64,000 bases of DNA, taken from NCBI GenBank assembly GCA_017590115.1, contig JAGGNK010006335.1, forward strand, positions 679,553 through 743,552. Direction: 5' to 3'. The notes below the pieces were generated by a model that searched no databases, was not told the DNA's origin, and was given only the letters and a program-made list of their open reading frames with translations. The stretch is from Montifringilla adamsi. Its lineage: Eukaryota > Chordata > Aves > Passeriformes > Passeridae. Position numbers and translations under genes: made by a program. Positions 39,403 through 50,329 of the stretch are shown in pieces. The number at the start of each line of letters is the position of its first letter. Position 1 is the stretch's first letter.

Positions 39403-39870
39403 CATAAAATCAAAGGGTTGGTTTGGGTTGGAAGGAACCTTAAAGATCATCTAACTCTTCTGCTATGTGGAGGGACACCTTTCATTAGGCCACTTTGCCT
39501 AACGTCCCATTCAGCCTGACCATGAATACAACCAGGGCTGGGGCATCCCCAGCATCTCTGGCTGACGTTTTCCTGTGCCTCATTACCCACACAGAATATA
39601 ATTTTTTCATAATATCCAATCTAAACCTACTCTCTTTCAGTTTGAAGCCATTTCCTCCTTCTGCCAATCAATACACAACTTTATTTATTCTTAAAGTCCG
39701 TAGAGCTCTCTTGTAAGCTCCCCTCTGCTACTGGAAGTCTACATTTAGGTGCCTTCTCTTCTCCAGGCTGGACAATCACAATTCTCTCTGCCTTTCCTTA
39801 TGGGAGACATGCTCCCTCCCTCTAATCATCTTGATGTTCCTCCTCTGGACTCCATGACCAACAGTTCTTC
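39403..39870 (-). mobile_element. CR1 LINE 3' fragment
   Basis: Reverse-complement CR1 3' end: AAATCAAAGGGTTGGTTTGG, GGAAGGAACCTTAAAGATCA, CCAGGGCTGGGGCATCCCCA, TTCTCTTCTCCAGGCTGGAC and CTCCTCTGGACTCCATGACC. It lies directly against the plus-strand CR1 at 38485-39400 in opposite orientation, so the two copies abut tail to tail. Confidence 0.88.
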
Positions 39871-40199
39871 AGGTGGCCATGAACCTAATTTTTACTTAGA
39901 GTAGGAGAGACTTTGCTTCCACAGTCACCATCCTGCTGTTTGTCCACTTGAGAGATGTGGGAAGAGGGGTTACCATTGAAAGAAGTTTAGAGTACCTCAG
40001 CTTTCCTGTCAGTCGTTACCGTCATTGTCTATCAGGGGACACACCTTCTTTGACCTCCAAATGAGCAGACAGGCAGCAGGGTAGCACTGCAGAAAAAGTC
40101 CTCGGTGTCTTGGTTGTCAGTGAGCCAGCTGTGCACACTGGCAACAACCAGAATCAACAGCATCCTGTGCTGTCCAGGAGCACAGCTAGTCAGCTGAGA

Positions 40200-40620
40200 G
40201 AAGGGATTATTACTGTCTCCCCAGCACTACAATATTAGACTATTGCATTCAGTTTTGACCTCCATAAAGGAAGAGCATGACAAACCGCTGGAGCAAGTTC
40301 AGTGGAGAACCACGAGGGTGGTTAGGGGTTGGTGCACTTACCCTGTGCAGAGAACACTGAGGGAGCAGGACTTACTCTGCCTGAAGAAGAGACAGTTACC
40401 AGGAGATCTCATAGCACCCCGGTAGTACTGACACTGAGGTTTTAATGAGGAAGGACCAAGGTTCTTTGCAGGAGTGCGCGCTGTGAGGACAGGAGACAAA
40501 TGGCAGAACTTCAAACTAGGTGTTCAGGCTGGATTTGAGGAGAAACTTGTTTATTCTAAAGGCAGTCAAGCAGAGGAGCAGGTTAAGTGAAGTTCCATTG
40601 ACCTGTCCTGACTTTTTTTC
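40200..40620 (+). mobile_element. CR1 LINE fragment
   Basis: Diverged plus-strand CR1. Landmarks are TTGCATTCAGTTTTGACCTC, GGAGCAAGTTCAGTGGAGAA, AACACTGAGGGAGCAGGACT and GGCTGGATTTGAGGAGAAAC. Both ends are degraded. Confidence 0.72.
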
Positions 40621-42827
40621 AACCTAGCCTGTCCTCTTTAAAATGTGTTTCTTTTGTATTGATGTAATAGTTCTTCCCCTCTTAAGAGTCAGAGGCCCAA
40701 GATTTGGAAAGCTGAAGCTCATGTGAACAAGTCTTTCCTACAATCTGGGAAACTACCTTATAATCATATCAGAATTTGAATGTTTCAAAAGCCTGAGGAA
40801 GTAATCAATTAATCTTTTTACAAAAAGGTGAAAATGTATTAAATTAACAAATAATTACATACACTACTGAATCACTTATCCAGGCAGGTAATTACAAGGT
40901 TTCTTTGACAGAAGACTGGAGAATGGTAGTTTTTATAGTTTAGATATAAATGAAGTGTGAGATTTTGGCTATTTTTAAACAACTGACTCTCCAGATAAAT
41001 ACATATAAGCTGTAACAAAGCAGCAAGTGCTAAACATTTTGTGCTTTAACTTCTCATCTCTGAGCAATCTGTATAACCAGTCAAAACAACCAAAACCATC
41101 CAACACCTGTCTTCAGCAAAGTCTGCCAAAACATCTGTTGCCATCAGCCATGGAGTATGGCAGCAGTGGAAGGCTAGCCTTCCATCCTTTCCACTTCACG
41201 TGTGTAGCACACCTGCTGCCCTAGACAGTAGAAAAAAGTGAGATAAAGAATTATTACTGGTGCTGTCATATTCACAAATGTGATAACTCATTAAAAGTGT
41301 TTTTTCCCTCATCCAGGAGTTGTTGCTTGACAGCTGGTAAATGAAAGACAAAACAAACAGGATAAAACTACCACTTCTTAGGTATACCTTCTTTTTTTTT
41401 TTTAATAAAGAAGTGCCTCACAGATAAAAACAAAATTATTTGAGCATCCATTGTCTTTGTTTTGACAAGATTACTAACACAAGATTAGAAGAAAAATGTA
41501 AGGCCTCTGAAAAGAAAATTTACTTCTTTTTACATCCTGATAAACATTTTGTGGCACTTTGGATTTTATAACCTCATTAAACTCAAGTTATGCAACTCCT
41601 GGGCAAGCAGTACAGGAAAACAGTCATTTTTACAAGTTTCTTGGCTTGGTAGAGGTGTATTCAGTAAATGGAGCAAACTTTGCACTGGGATCTTCTGAAC
41701 CTTTTGTAACCTTCTTGAACTCTTTATATCTAGGGAGCAAACGTACTGTGACAGATAGAAAGCCTTTGATACAACTGAGAAATGCAAGTTCTGGTACATC
41801 ATCCAAATTTATGTACAAGATTAAGTAAGTTTGATGTGTGTCAATATCACATAATGTTTTTATCCTTTAAGGAACACAGTTCATTATACCAGTGCTCTCT
41901 TGACAGTCAGTATGATGAAATTCAGTTACTCAATTCTTTCATGAAGCAATTTATTTGTAAGTAAGCTTCAAAAAACCTGAAAATAAATTATCATATCAGG
42001 TCCAGGTGAGATCCAGAGGATTTTATAAGACTGTATAAATATGCAAGTAGTGGCTGAAGAGCAAATGGAGCTGTGCTGATTTTTAGTGGTCTGTCCTGGC
42101 TTTCCCATTTCCTGTTTCTTAGAGACCTACAAATAATTTCATCCATCCACTCACATGACAGGAGTGGGAGTCATTAGCTTCCCAAATGCTGGAAAATCTT
42201 GCTAAATTTCTGTTTCTATAAAATGTGTTCTTTACATGTTGGTGAATTGTGGAAGTGTGAAATCCAATGGTACCTATCCCATAGAGCCATAAGTAAAAGC
42301 GTTTCTAGATTACTGAAATCTTCTGTATTGTTGACTTCTCTTTTCTGAATTCCCTTCATCACTGCAAGTAATTGGAAGAGAGGAATGACACAAACCATAT
42401 GTGGAGGTTGAAAAGGAAAGTTTAAAATAAATTGTGGCTTCTGAGAGCCAAGAATTTAAGGCTTTGAATGTGCCCTCCTGTTGGCAACCAGCAGGGAAGA
42501 AGAGCTACGGGGGAGTTGGTTTCATTTGGTTTAAACCAGCACATCAATATTTGGAAATTGAGGGATAATGCTCTTTTGGCTCATGAAAGGAAGTGGCTCA
42601 TGAAGTATCACCTTCCTAAGCAGAGAGGTTTCAGATTTGCAGTTTTTTCACCCCTCCAAGTTGGTGATATCTGAATCAAAAGTAAATCCTGATGTTCATT
42701 TAAAGAGGATACCTTTGTTTTTTCCCAAATCTCACAGCTGAAGAGACAATAAAAGTATTAGATCCTGTGTATGCAGTCTTTGTCTTGCAATGGAAAACAA
42801 AAGAGAAATTCAATTTCTTATACCTAC

Positions 42828-42830
42828 ACT

Positions 42831-42864
<34 letters not shown>

Positions 42865-42866
42865 AA
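42828..42866. repeat. (AC)n followed by poly(A)
   Basis: A short AC repeat running into 24 A. Simple repeat. T-rich sequence follows at 42895-42935. Confidence 0.93.
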
Positions 42867-44164
42867 GGCTAAGCACCTAGCACATAATTAGGGGGTTTTT
42901 TTTGTTTGTTTGTTGGTTTTTTTTTCTTCATAATAGCTCTACAGTTACTTCTTTCCTGAAAAAAAAGTCTTAAAAAAAACTGTTCTAATCACACTAGAAA
43001 TAAATCAAGTGCTGACTTGTTAGTTAAAAGCATCAACAGCCCCTGAGTAAGAGAAGCAAAAGCCCTGCTATGGAAAGCCAACAAAGTTCTGAATCAGTTC
43101 CAAGTTATGCAGTAAGATATGGTATGTCTTTCAACTTTTTATTTCATTGCCAGATTAACTATACCTTTTCAAATAAAGGTTATAATAAGGAATACATTAC
43201 ATTGCATAATCTAAACAAAATTACATATTAATGTTTATATATCAAATATATGCACACTTTTCATGTAGGTACAGAGACTTAGAAGAAAATCTTTCAGTTC
43301 AAATTCATCCATCTCTTGTGAGGAAAAAAAAAACAAACACCCTGTGGAGATCACATCAAGTAAAACATCTTTATTTCACCAAAATCATTATAGTCAGCAG
43401 TAATAAGTATTTAATGAGAATGTAGATACATTTATCACAAGTAGACATAACTGCAGAACTCATATTTTATTTTAGCATTTACACTCCTTACTGTCTCAGG
43501 AGTTTCCCTAGTTCTGCTAACAGAACTGAGACTTAGTAAATAATAAACCATCTCAGAGCTGAAAGTAAAGAAAACTGTGTAACAACATAGCAAAGTCAAA
43601 AGGTTGAAATTTAAGACCCAGCCAGCTAGTAAATATGATGATATGACAGGCAAGTTATTTGTTGTTCAAATACACTACACTGATTTTAATATTTAATAGC
43701 TTATTTCCAGCTCTTAAGTTTTAGAACAAATAACTTCCTGACAGAATACATAAAGGATTTGCTCAGTGTTAATGAATCACTTCTCTGGGAGAAAAACAAC
43801 AACCAATCAACCAAAAAAACATCTAGAGTTTGATTTATTTTTTTATTGTAAAGGACTGCCAATTTAACTGCTTTAGTCATGTTTTGTCTCTGTACCAAGG
43901 GAACATGGAAGCAAGTCTCATGAACTGAGTACCTTAATGCATTCTGAAATGTAGAATATGCAGAACACCCACATGTGGAAAAACAGATTGCTGTTAAGGT
44001 TTAGTAAGAATTGTGCACTCTGAAAATAAAATGTCCAAGTCTTGTTAAAACCACATTTCAATTTCTGATTCTGCACCTTAATAATGTATCAGAAACCCAG
44101 TATATAAAACACCCTTTTTAATGTATGTGTATATGTGTAAATATACTGCATTATTTATTTCTAT

Positions 44165-45500
44165 GCCTGACAGTACCTGTTGGCCTGCAGGATAGATCTA
44201 CTCCCTCACCAGCAAGAATGTAAAGAAATACCATGTATTGCTAGACTCCAAAGTGATGTGCTCACGCATGAGATTGTCCTTTGGCTGTGTCACTGGTGCC
44301 CACATGGATGACAGGAGGTTGTGGTCTGAGGGCTTGACAAAAGCACCCCAGATCAAAGGCCATGACAAGCAGCAAACCTTCTGAGATGGAGAGGTCAGCA
44401 AAAGTAAAGCCTCCAGCCACCATGACTTGCTGTGTCCATGTGAGGGGCTCAGATGTCTTTCGCAACCAAGCTTGTTTCTGTTTATTTGTTTTCAGAGTAT
44501 TGCACCTGAGTGCCTTCAGTTCATAACTACATGACCAAAAGAAGTCATTCTCCTGTTGCCAGGAGTGACAAGCTCCCAACATTTCCACCTTGGGAGTCAC
44601 AACTTTCCACCTTGCTAGTCCAAATCTACTACAGAGTCCAGCATTGCCTTATAGCTGTCCTACCTCTTAAGGAGCTATTGAAGATAACTTCTTAAAATAA
44701 GACATCACTGTGGAGTTAAAGGGGTTTGTTGATGATTAAATCATTGCAAAATTATAATTAAACAATTATTGAATGATAATTAAATAGTAATGTAATTAAA
44801 CAACTACAGCCCACTGCTGTACAGGAGAACACAATGGCCTCAAGGGTGGGGCTACAGATGTCTATAGTATGATGTGGTTGATTTGTAGTTAACCTGCCTT
44901 GGTGCCACAGCAGTTCTAGTTTTGGCTAGTCCTGCTCAGGATGGTTCTGTTAGGCCCTGATAAGTTGTGGTGTAGACTCCTTGGTTCCTGAAAAGTCAAT
45001 GGCCTGGCACAGTTCTCTGGGTGTGCACAGCAGGGCTGACTGGCGGTGATGCCTGAACCAAAGTGCTGTTCACTCAGCAAGAGTCCTGCACCCATCACTG
45101 CTGCAGAGGGCTCCAGCACTTACCTCTGCACAGGCACCTCCTTGGAGGGATCCTGTTCCCTTCCTGCTCATCCTCCCTGGTGCTATGTGGTCTGCTGCCA
45201 TCTCCCACAGCTTCTGCGCCAGACGGCTCTGTACCTCAGCCCTGCACCTCAGCCAGACCTCAACCTCCTCAGTATCACCTGGGAAGAGGCACCTGTCACT
45301 CCATATAACCCTACACGTGCAGGGCCCCCTGTGTTCTCTTGGAGCAGTATCTGGGCTGGTGCTAAGAGGCATGCTATTCTGCTGGCTCCAGCACAGTCGT
45401 CAGCAGTTCTTCTTCGCACCTTTGGTGTCCCCTGTAATGGGAGTGCTGTGCTAAAGCCAGCTGCCCCTCACCAGTGGATCACTGCTCTGCTCTGGTACAG
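44165..45500 (-). mobile_element. Probable CR1-like LINE ORF1 remnant
   Basis: Minus-strand frames contain LRPQPPVIHVGTSDTAKGQ, which resembles the IHVGTNDTARG motif of the SGNH-esterase-like domain in CR1/L2-type ORF1 proteins. Upstream is AEVQSRLAQKLWEMAADHI, which fits an ORF1-like coiled region. The frames are broken and dispersed over about 1.3 kb. It would be a 5' part of an element family that is usually 5'-truncated. Assigned from motif resemblance only, so limits are approximate. Confidence 0.45.
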
Positions 45501-46570
45501 CTGAACAGAAGTAAACACACTCTGACCAGGAAAGCACTGACTTGATACTGCTGTGTTCCACACTAAGGAAAACAGGAGAGGCAGCAGTGTATCTCCATCT
45601 GTGAAAAATAAACTGGTCTGTTATGTGCCAAGTCCCCATTTGCTATCCTTGGTTACCACTACATTTCCTTCTTCTGTTCTCTAACAGTTTGTAACTAAAA
45701 TGAGTTGAGTGCAGTCCATGGTTGATTAATGGAAAGATAATTCATGAGAAGGCTGCTGCAAGCACTGGTTTTGTAGGTGTTTAGTTCATTGAATAATGTG
45801 GAATAGGAGAGGACTCTGTAGCTCAGAGCAGGGGCAACCTTACAGTTAGATCCAAGTTTGGTATTAAAGCAGTTCCCCACATGCTCCCAGCAGGACTGTT
45901 GACTTCCTTTATCACCTTGTTATGATGAAACTTTACGTGTGACTCAGTTCAAGATTTCAGAAAGAATGTGAGTTTTCCAATCCATGCTGCAAGTAAAACA
46001 ATTAAAAACTTATTTGTGTGCTCTGTGACATAACTGGAGAGGACCAACAGGCACTCAGTGATAGAAATTTTCAAGGTGTTGTTATGTTTGCCCAATTATC
46101 CAATCACAAATAAAAGGCCAAACAAAATTAAATGTAACAATAATTTTAATGAAATTTAAATGAAATTGTTTAAAATATATAAAATTGAATACATTCAATA
46201 AATATTTATCACAGTGTGCAAGGCAGCTGATAGCTTGGGCAACAGTGTGACATTTCAGAGGGTCAGCCAGGGAAGGAAAAGAGGCAATGACACTTATTGT
46301 TGCAGAATTGATGTCCTTAAATTCCCTATGGGCCAAAAGAAATGAGCATCCTTTTTAAAAATGGGCCTACCACTAAGTTAACAGCAATCCTGCACCTGTG
46401 CATTCCAGTACTGGAACCAGCACCAACACCTCCAGCACCAAAGCTGTGATGGGCCTGGAGAGAAGCTGAAAGCTCATCCCAAATCCAGGGACTCACCTAC
46501 AGGCTGGTTACAGGATAGAATAGCCATGAATCATGCAGATTCCTCTAGCTGTAGAAGAAGGGATTACAAG

Positions 46571-46757
46571 TGACCTCACTCCTAGTAAGTCACAGCTGTA
46601 CTAATTAAACAGCCTTGCCCTTAATGGGTTGAAGCTGTGACTAATAAAAGTAAGTGTGATGAAAGGGGTAGGTTGGCTGATTAGGGAGAGCTTTGAGGAA
46701 GAGGACCTAGAGGAAGAAGACCTTGAGGAGGTAGAGGAGCCTTGAGGAAGAGGAGTA
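46571..46757 (+). mobile_element. Partial LTR (left member of pair)
   Basis: Begins TGACCTCACTCCTAGTAAGT and matches the first about 190 bp of the LTR at 48845 in the same orientation: about 20 mismatches over about 180 aligned positions by eye, plus an 8-9 bp indel. It stops matching near GGAAGAGGAGTATG, so its 3' part is missing. Confidence 0.78.
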
Positions 46758-48844
46758 TGCAGTATGAAGGGTGTGTATGTTACTCATGGCAGTGGAAGCA
46801 AGTTGTTGTATTAATGTCTCTTGGATGTCCATCTCAAATTATGCTGCTTGGCTTGTCTCACAGTACTTTTGCACCAGCATTGCAAATCAATTATTCAATT
46901 CCTCCCCCTGCCTTTCAAGATCTTCCTTGGAAGAGGGCAGAAGGCAAGGAGGCAAGGAGGCTTTCTCAGAACAGAAATGGTACTGGGTAGGCTGTGAAAG
47001 ACAAGGCCCATGTTCATGCTTTACTGAAAGAGTGTGCAAAAGGTAATACTGCATCAGAAACTGCCGACTGTTTTATCAGTCCCAGCTGCTGGATTGGAAA
47101 CCCACTAGCAACTGCTCCGATTGGATTGTTTGGCTACTTTTTGTTGGGTTTTTTTCCCATAAATAATAGAGACCAACAGTATAAACATTCCAGCAATCAT
47201 TTCTAAAAGACCAGAGGAGCCCTTTTAGGAGCCAAGAAACAACTGCAGGATTCAAATTCCAAAAGTGCCTTCCAAAAGGAGTCATTGAATTATCAGATTT
47301 ACACAGCACCCAATGACAACTACATTCAGTCAAGCTCAATAGGACTGCTGTCTTCCTGACCATCTTCTGTGTCATCATCTTCCCCAGTTCCCATCAGACT
47401 GTTTAAAAGATTTCCTAGCAATCTCCCATAGGATGAGGCCTGCTTGGGCATAACTCCAAAGAAAAGTTGTCCTATTCTATCTAGGTACTCATTATACAGG
47501 GGGTCTCTTTTCAGCGAAGTGTGATACTGTTCTCACAATACTGTACATACTGTTAGTTTTCCTCCATCAACTGCGAACAACAGAAACCAGATGAAGATTA
47601 GCAGTGGTTGCACAAAGGGTAGACCCTTCTCTATCGAAGGATGTTTCTGTGCGTATGTCGTAAAAACAATTGTAGCACTGGTCTTATTTTTTAAGCTGAG
47701 AAATTGTAGTATTGCCTGAGCTACAAACATGTCTTCCTCACTGCGGTATCTGTGGGACAAGGAGTATTCCACCAGCCTATTGCACAGCCCTGACCATCTG
47801 TTGAGTGCAAGAAGTGATACCGAGATTCACTACAGTTTTGCTCTTTCCACAAGGTAATAGCTAGTAACTGGTATAGTTTTGGATGTCCAAGTATTCCTGA
47901 TCCCCCACTGGACCATTTTAGTGCTCTGGATATGAAAGCTGCTCTTTCAGGAGAATTTGGATCCATTAAACTAAACAACTTAGCCAAGTTTTCTAAAAGG
48001 TCTTCTGCTACTTTTGCATCTGACTTCTCCAAAGACTCCAAAACCAGCATGGACTGATCAGCAGCGCTGTTTTGCTGGTTATGACTGAAGAACAGTAAAC
48101 CCCTGAATACATTAGTTCTCTTGCTTCTGCATGTTCTCCTTGTGACATACACCTGAAGAAGAGCATCTGGTACATCTGGTGATGGCCTGACGTGATAGCA
48201 AGAAGACATGACAAGAAGGAAGGCGGAGATAAGGCAGCCCAAGAGTTGCCCAGGATAAGACAGCCAGGTGCTGTGGAGGAACATGGCCTTTGAGTCATGG
48301 GAAGGAGCATGGCGTGGAGTCGCAGGGAGACAGCAGCCAAAAAAGAGCTGCCAGAAATAACGCAGCTGGGAGAAGAGCTGCAGAAGTCCAGATTTTGATT
48401 GTAAAAAGAGGTACGGCTGCAATCTGGCAGGGTCCTGGGGCAGTGCCGTGTTCCCCTGACTGCTGCTGGGTGAGTGGACACCCAGCCCACTGGTGAGCAC
48501 CCTGCTGGCCCTGGCTACCTGGCTGAAAGAGCCACCTGGCTCTTTCACTGCCCTAACACGAGGACACAGCAGGGCAGTACAGCTAAAGCAGTGAGTGGCG
48601 ACACGGGAGCAGCAACAGAGCTCCAACAGACAGAATCATCAATGTGGTGACACACAGAGACACCAAGTTGACTAAGGAGAGGTAAGCCAGCCCAAGAACT
48701 AGAAACAGAGTAGTTTTATATGCTAGTAAAACATATGTATTGTATTTAAATATTTGTATAATTGTTAATCCTAAGCAGAATATGTAAATATGTAAATATT
48801 TAAACATTTTTTTTTTAATTAAAAGAAAAGGAGAAGTAGAGATA
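46758..48844 (+). mobile_element. Sequence between the LTR pair, with antisense GET4 copy
   Basis: About 2.1 kb between the LTR copies. 47330-48190 is a GET4 retropseudogene on the minus strand, and sequence left of 47330 probably includes its 3'UTR. 48200-48820 is AT-rich or unassigned and could be a remnant of the element's interior. I see no gag, pol or env-like frame and no primer-binding site, because the left LTR is truncated on its inner side. Whether this is one element or a nest of insertions is unclear. Confidence 0.5.
47330..48190 (-). pseudogene. GET4: GET4 processed pseudogene (5'-truncated, frame-broken)
   Basis: GET4 (TRC35) is a subunit of the BAG6-UBL4A-GET4 complex that hands tail-anchored proteins to the GET3 ATPase. 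On the minus strand the remnant reads [20 protein letters not shown], then after a frameshift [59 protein letters not shown] and LTLWKEQ-like [16 protein letters not shown]. After a second frameshift come [39 protein letters not shown] and [14 protein letters not shown]. An in-frame TGA replaces a Cys codon. It ends with [45 protein letters not shown] and its natural TGA (47332-47330). No introns occur across many exons, so it is a retrocopy. The first about 45 residues are missing. Confidence 0.92.
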
Positions 48845-49399
48845 TGACCTTGCCTCTGGTAAGTCACAGTTGTTCTAATTACCAAAGAAGAGCAGCCTTG
48901 TCCTTAATGGGTTGCAACTGTGAATAATAAAGATAAGTGTGATAAAAGGGGTGGGTTGGCTGGTCAGGGAGAGCCTTGAGGAAGAGGACCTAGAGAAGAA
49001 GACCTTGAGGAGGTAGAGGAGCCCTGAGGAAGAAGGAATGATCCAGAGAGACAAAGAAGAACAAAACAAGGAAGAGAGTTGCTGTTGCAAAAGGTCTGCT
49101 GTGACATCAGTCTGGGTCTGATGAAGTTAGAGACTGACTTGCAGTCATAGTTGAGCTAGGTAAAAGCCTGTGGTCAGAGGCAGCAAGGAAATACTTGGAG
49201 TCATTTTCCAGCAGGAAACAGCCAGCAGTCTGAGTTTGCCAGAGAAACCAACAGTAGGAGCTTGCTGTAGTCAGAGTCAGGATGGCTAAGCTCTAAAGAA
49301 GAATAAATTGGGACTCTTTTCATGTTGTTTAATGAGAGTCTGTGTCTTGGCTCATTTCTACCCCTAACGAGAGGTCTGCTGCAACAGATTCCCACCACA
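48845..49399 (+). mobile_element. LTR (right member of pair, apparently complete)
   Basis: About 555 bp with TG...CA ends (TGACCTTGCC to TCCCACCACA). It contains a TATA-like GATAAAAGGGG in the first quarter and AATAAA near 49304 followed by a GT-rich stretch, as in U3-R-U5 order. It is preceded immediately by a purine-rich tract (48821-48844, AAAAGAAAAGGAGAAG...) placed like a retroviral polypurine tract. This makes it a plus-strand 3' LTR. Family not determined. Confidence 0.75.
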
Positions 49400-49474
49400 G
49401 ATCACTGACATAATGGAAATCTAAGCACTGGAGTGTTGAAGTGCATTAGGAATAAAAAAGGTGAATATGAGATT

Positions 49475-49977
49475 TCATTGATGGAAATGAAGCACTGAGG
49501 ACCTGGAATCTTCATAGGAGATCCCACTGGATAGCTTTCTCTTGGCACAATCACAGCTTTTCATTAAGGTCTCTGGTAAATGAGGCAGTTTGTTCACTGA
49601 AGAGAGATTAACAGTAGAGGTACTATTTGCACACAGAGCAGTAGTAGAGGATTTCCCACTCTCATGGCATCTAGATGTAGTGCTGATGTCAGAAATGGGG
49701 TAAAAAAGCCCACCAACCTCTGTCTTCTTTGCTACGTTATCCCCTTCTTCCATGTTTGTGTGCAGAGAATTGAACTACTTGCAAATGGGCAAAAAGGACA
49801 ACTTTTGTGAGATGTCATTTAGCTCTGTGCTCTCACTTGCGCTAGTGGTCAGGGTATATCCATCACAATACACTTGCTCTTTGCCCTCAGAGGCAGGAAA
49901 ATGTGTCAGGGAAGCATCCATCCTGACTGTGCCATGTCATAGGAGATCTGATCTTCTCTCTTCAGGAAGCCTTGGAA
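49475..49977 (-). pseudogene. Unidentified coding-like segment with internal stops
   Basis: One minus-strand frame stays open for about 165 codons apart from two stops. It includes RLPEERRSDLL, stop, HGTVRMDASLTHFPASEGKE, QVYCDGYTLTTSASESTELN, DISQKLSFLPICK, stop, then NMEEGDNVAKKTEVGGLFYP and onward to SRSSVLHFHQ and a stop at 49475. The Ser/Thr-rich, low-hydrophobic composition looks like a disordered protein tail rather than random AT-rich DNA. I do not recognise the protein. It starts just right of the LTR at 48845-49399. It could be another decayed retrocopy or chance. Confidence 0.3.
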
Positions 49978-50095
49978 GCAACTAAGTGGAGTATTCTTAA
50001 ATTGTGATTGCTGGTTTTATTCAGCACGTTAATTTGCTGGGGGAAAATTGAGGAATCAAAAAACAAAATAGTAGTACAAACATCTTGGGAAAAAT

Positions 50096-50197
50096 AGGCA
50101 GTATCCAATTTTACACTGAAAAGTAGTTAAGAACACTCACTCATGTAGGCAGTATGCAATTTTACACTGAAAAGTAGTTAAGAACACTCACTCATGT
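50096..50197 (+). repeat. 51-bp tandem duplication, two copies
   Basis: AGGCAGTATCCAATTTTACA... at 50096-50146 is repeated at 50147-50197 with a single mismatch (TCC versus TGC). Near-identity suggests a recent duplication or a polymorphic minisatellite. Confidence 0.95.
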
Positions 50198-50287
50198 TTA
50201 GGCACAACCATAAGTAAAATATTACAGAAAAACAGTCTACCATTAGAGTGCAGCAAAGGAATTCCTACTGCTCTTCTGTGCATCTTT

Positions 50288-50329
50288 ATGTGCACATTTT
50301 TGAGCAAAATGTGCACATTTTTGAGCACA
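50288..50329 (+). repeat. 21-bp tandem repeat, two copies
   Basis: ATGTGCACATTTTTGAGCAAA is followed directly by ATGTGCACATTTTTGAGCACA. The unit contains the palindrome TGTGCACA. Confidence 0.93.

Noticed and set aside
47721..48626. A 301-codon minus-strand ORF as an intact gene
   Set aside because: Only the middle matches GET4. The N-terminal part is unrelated sequence read through, and the rest of GET4 lies in other frames.
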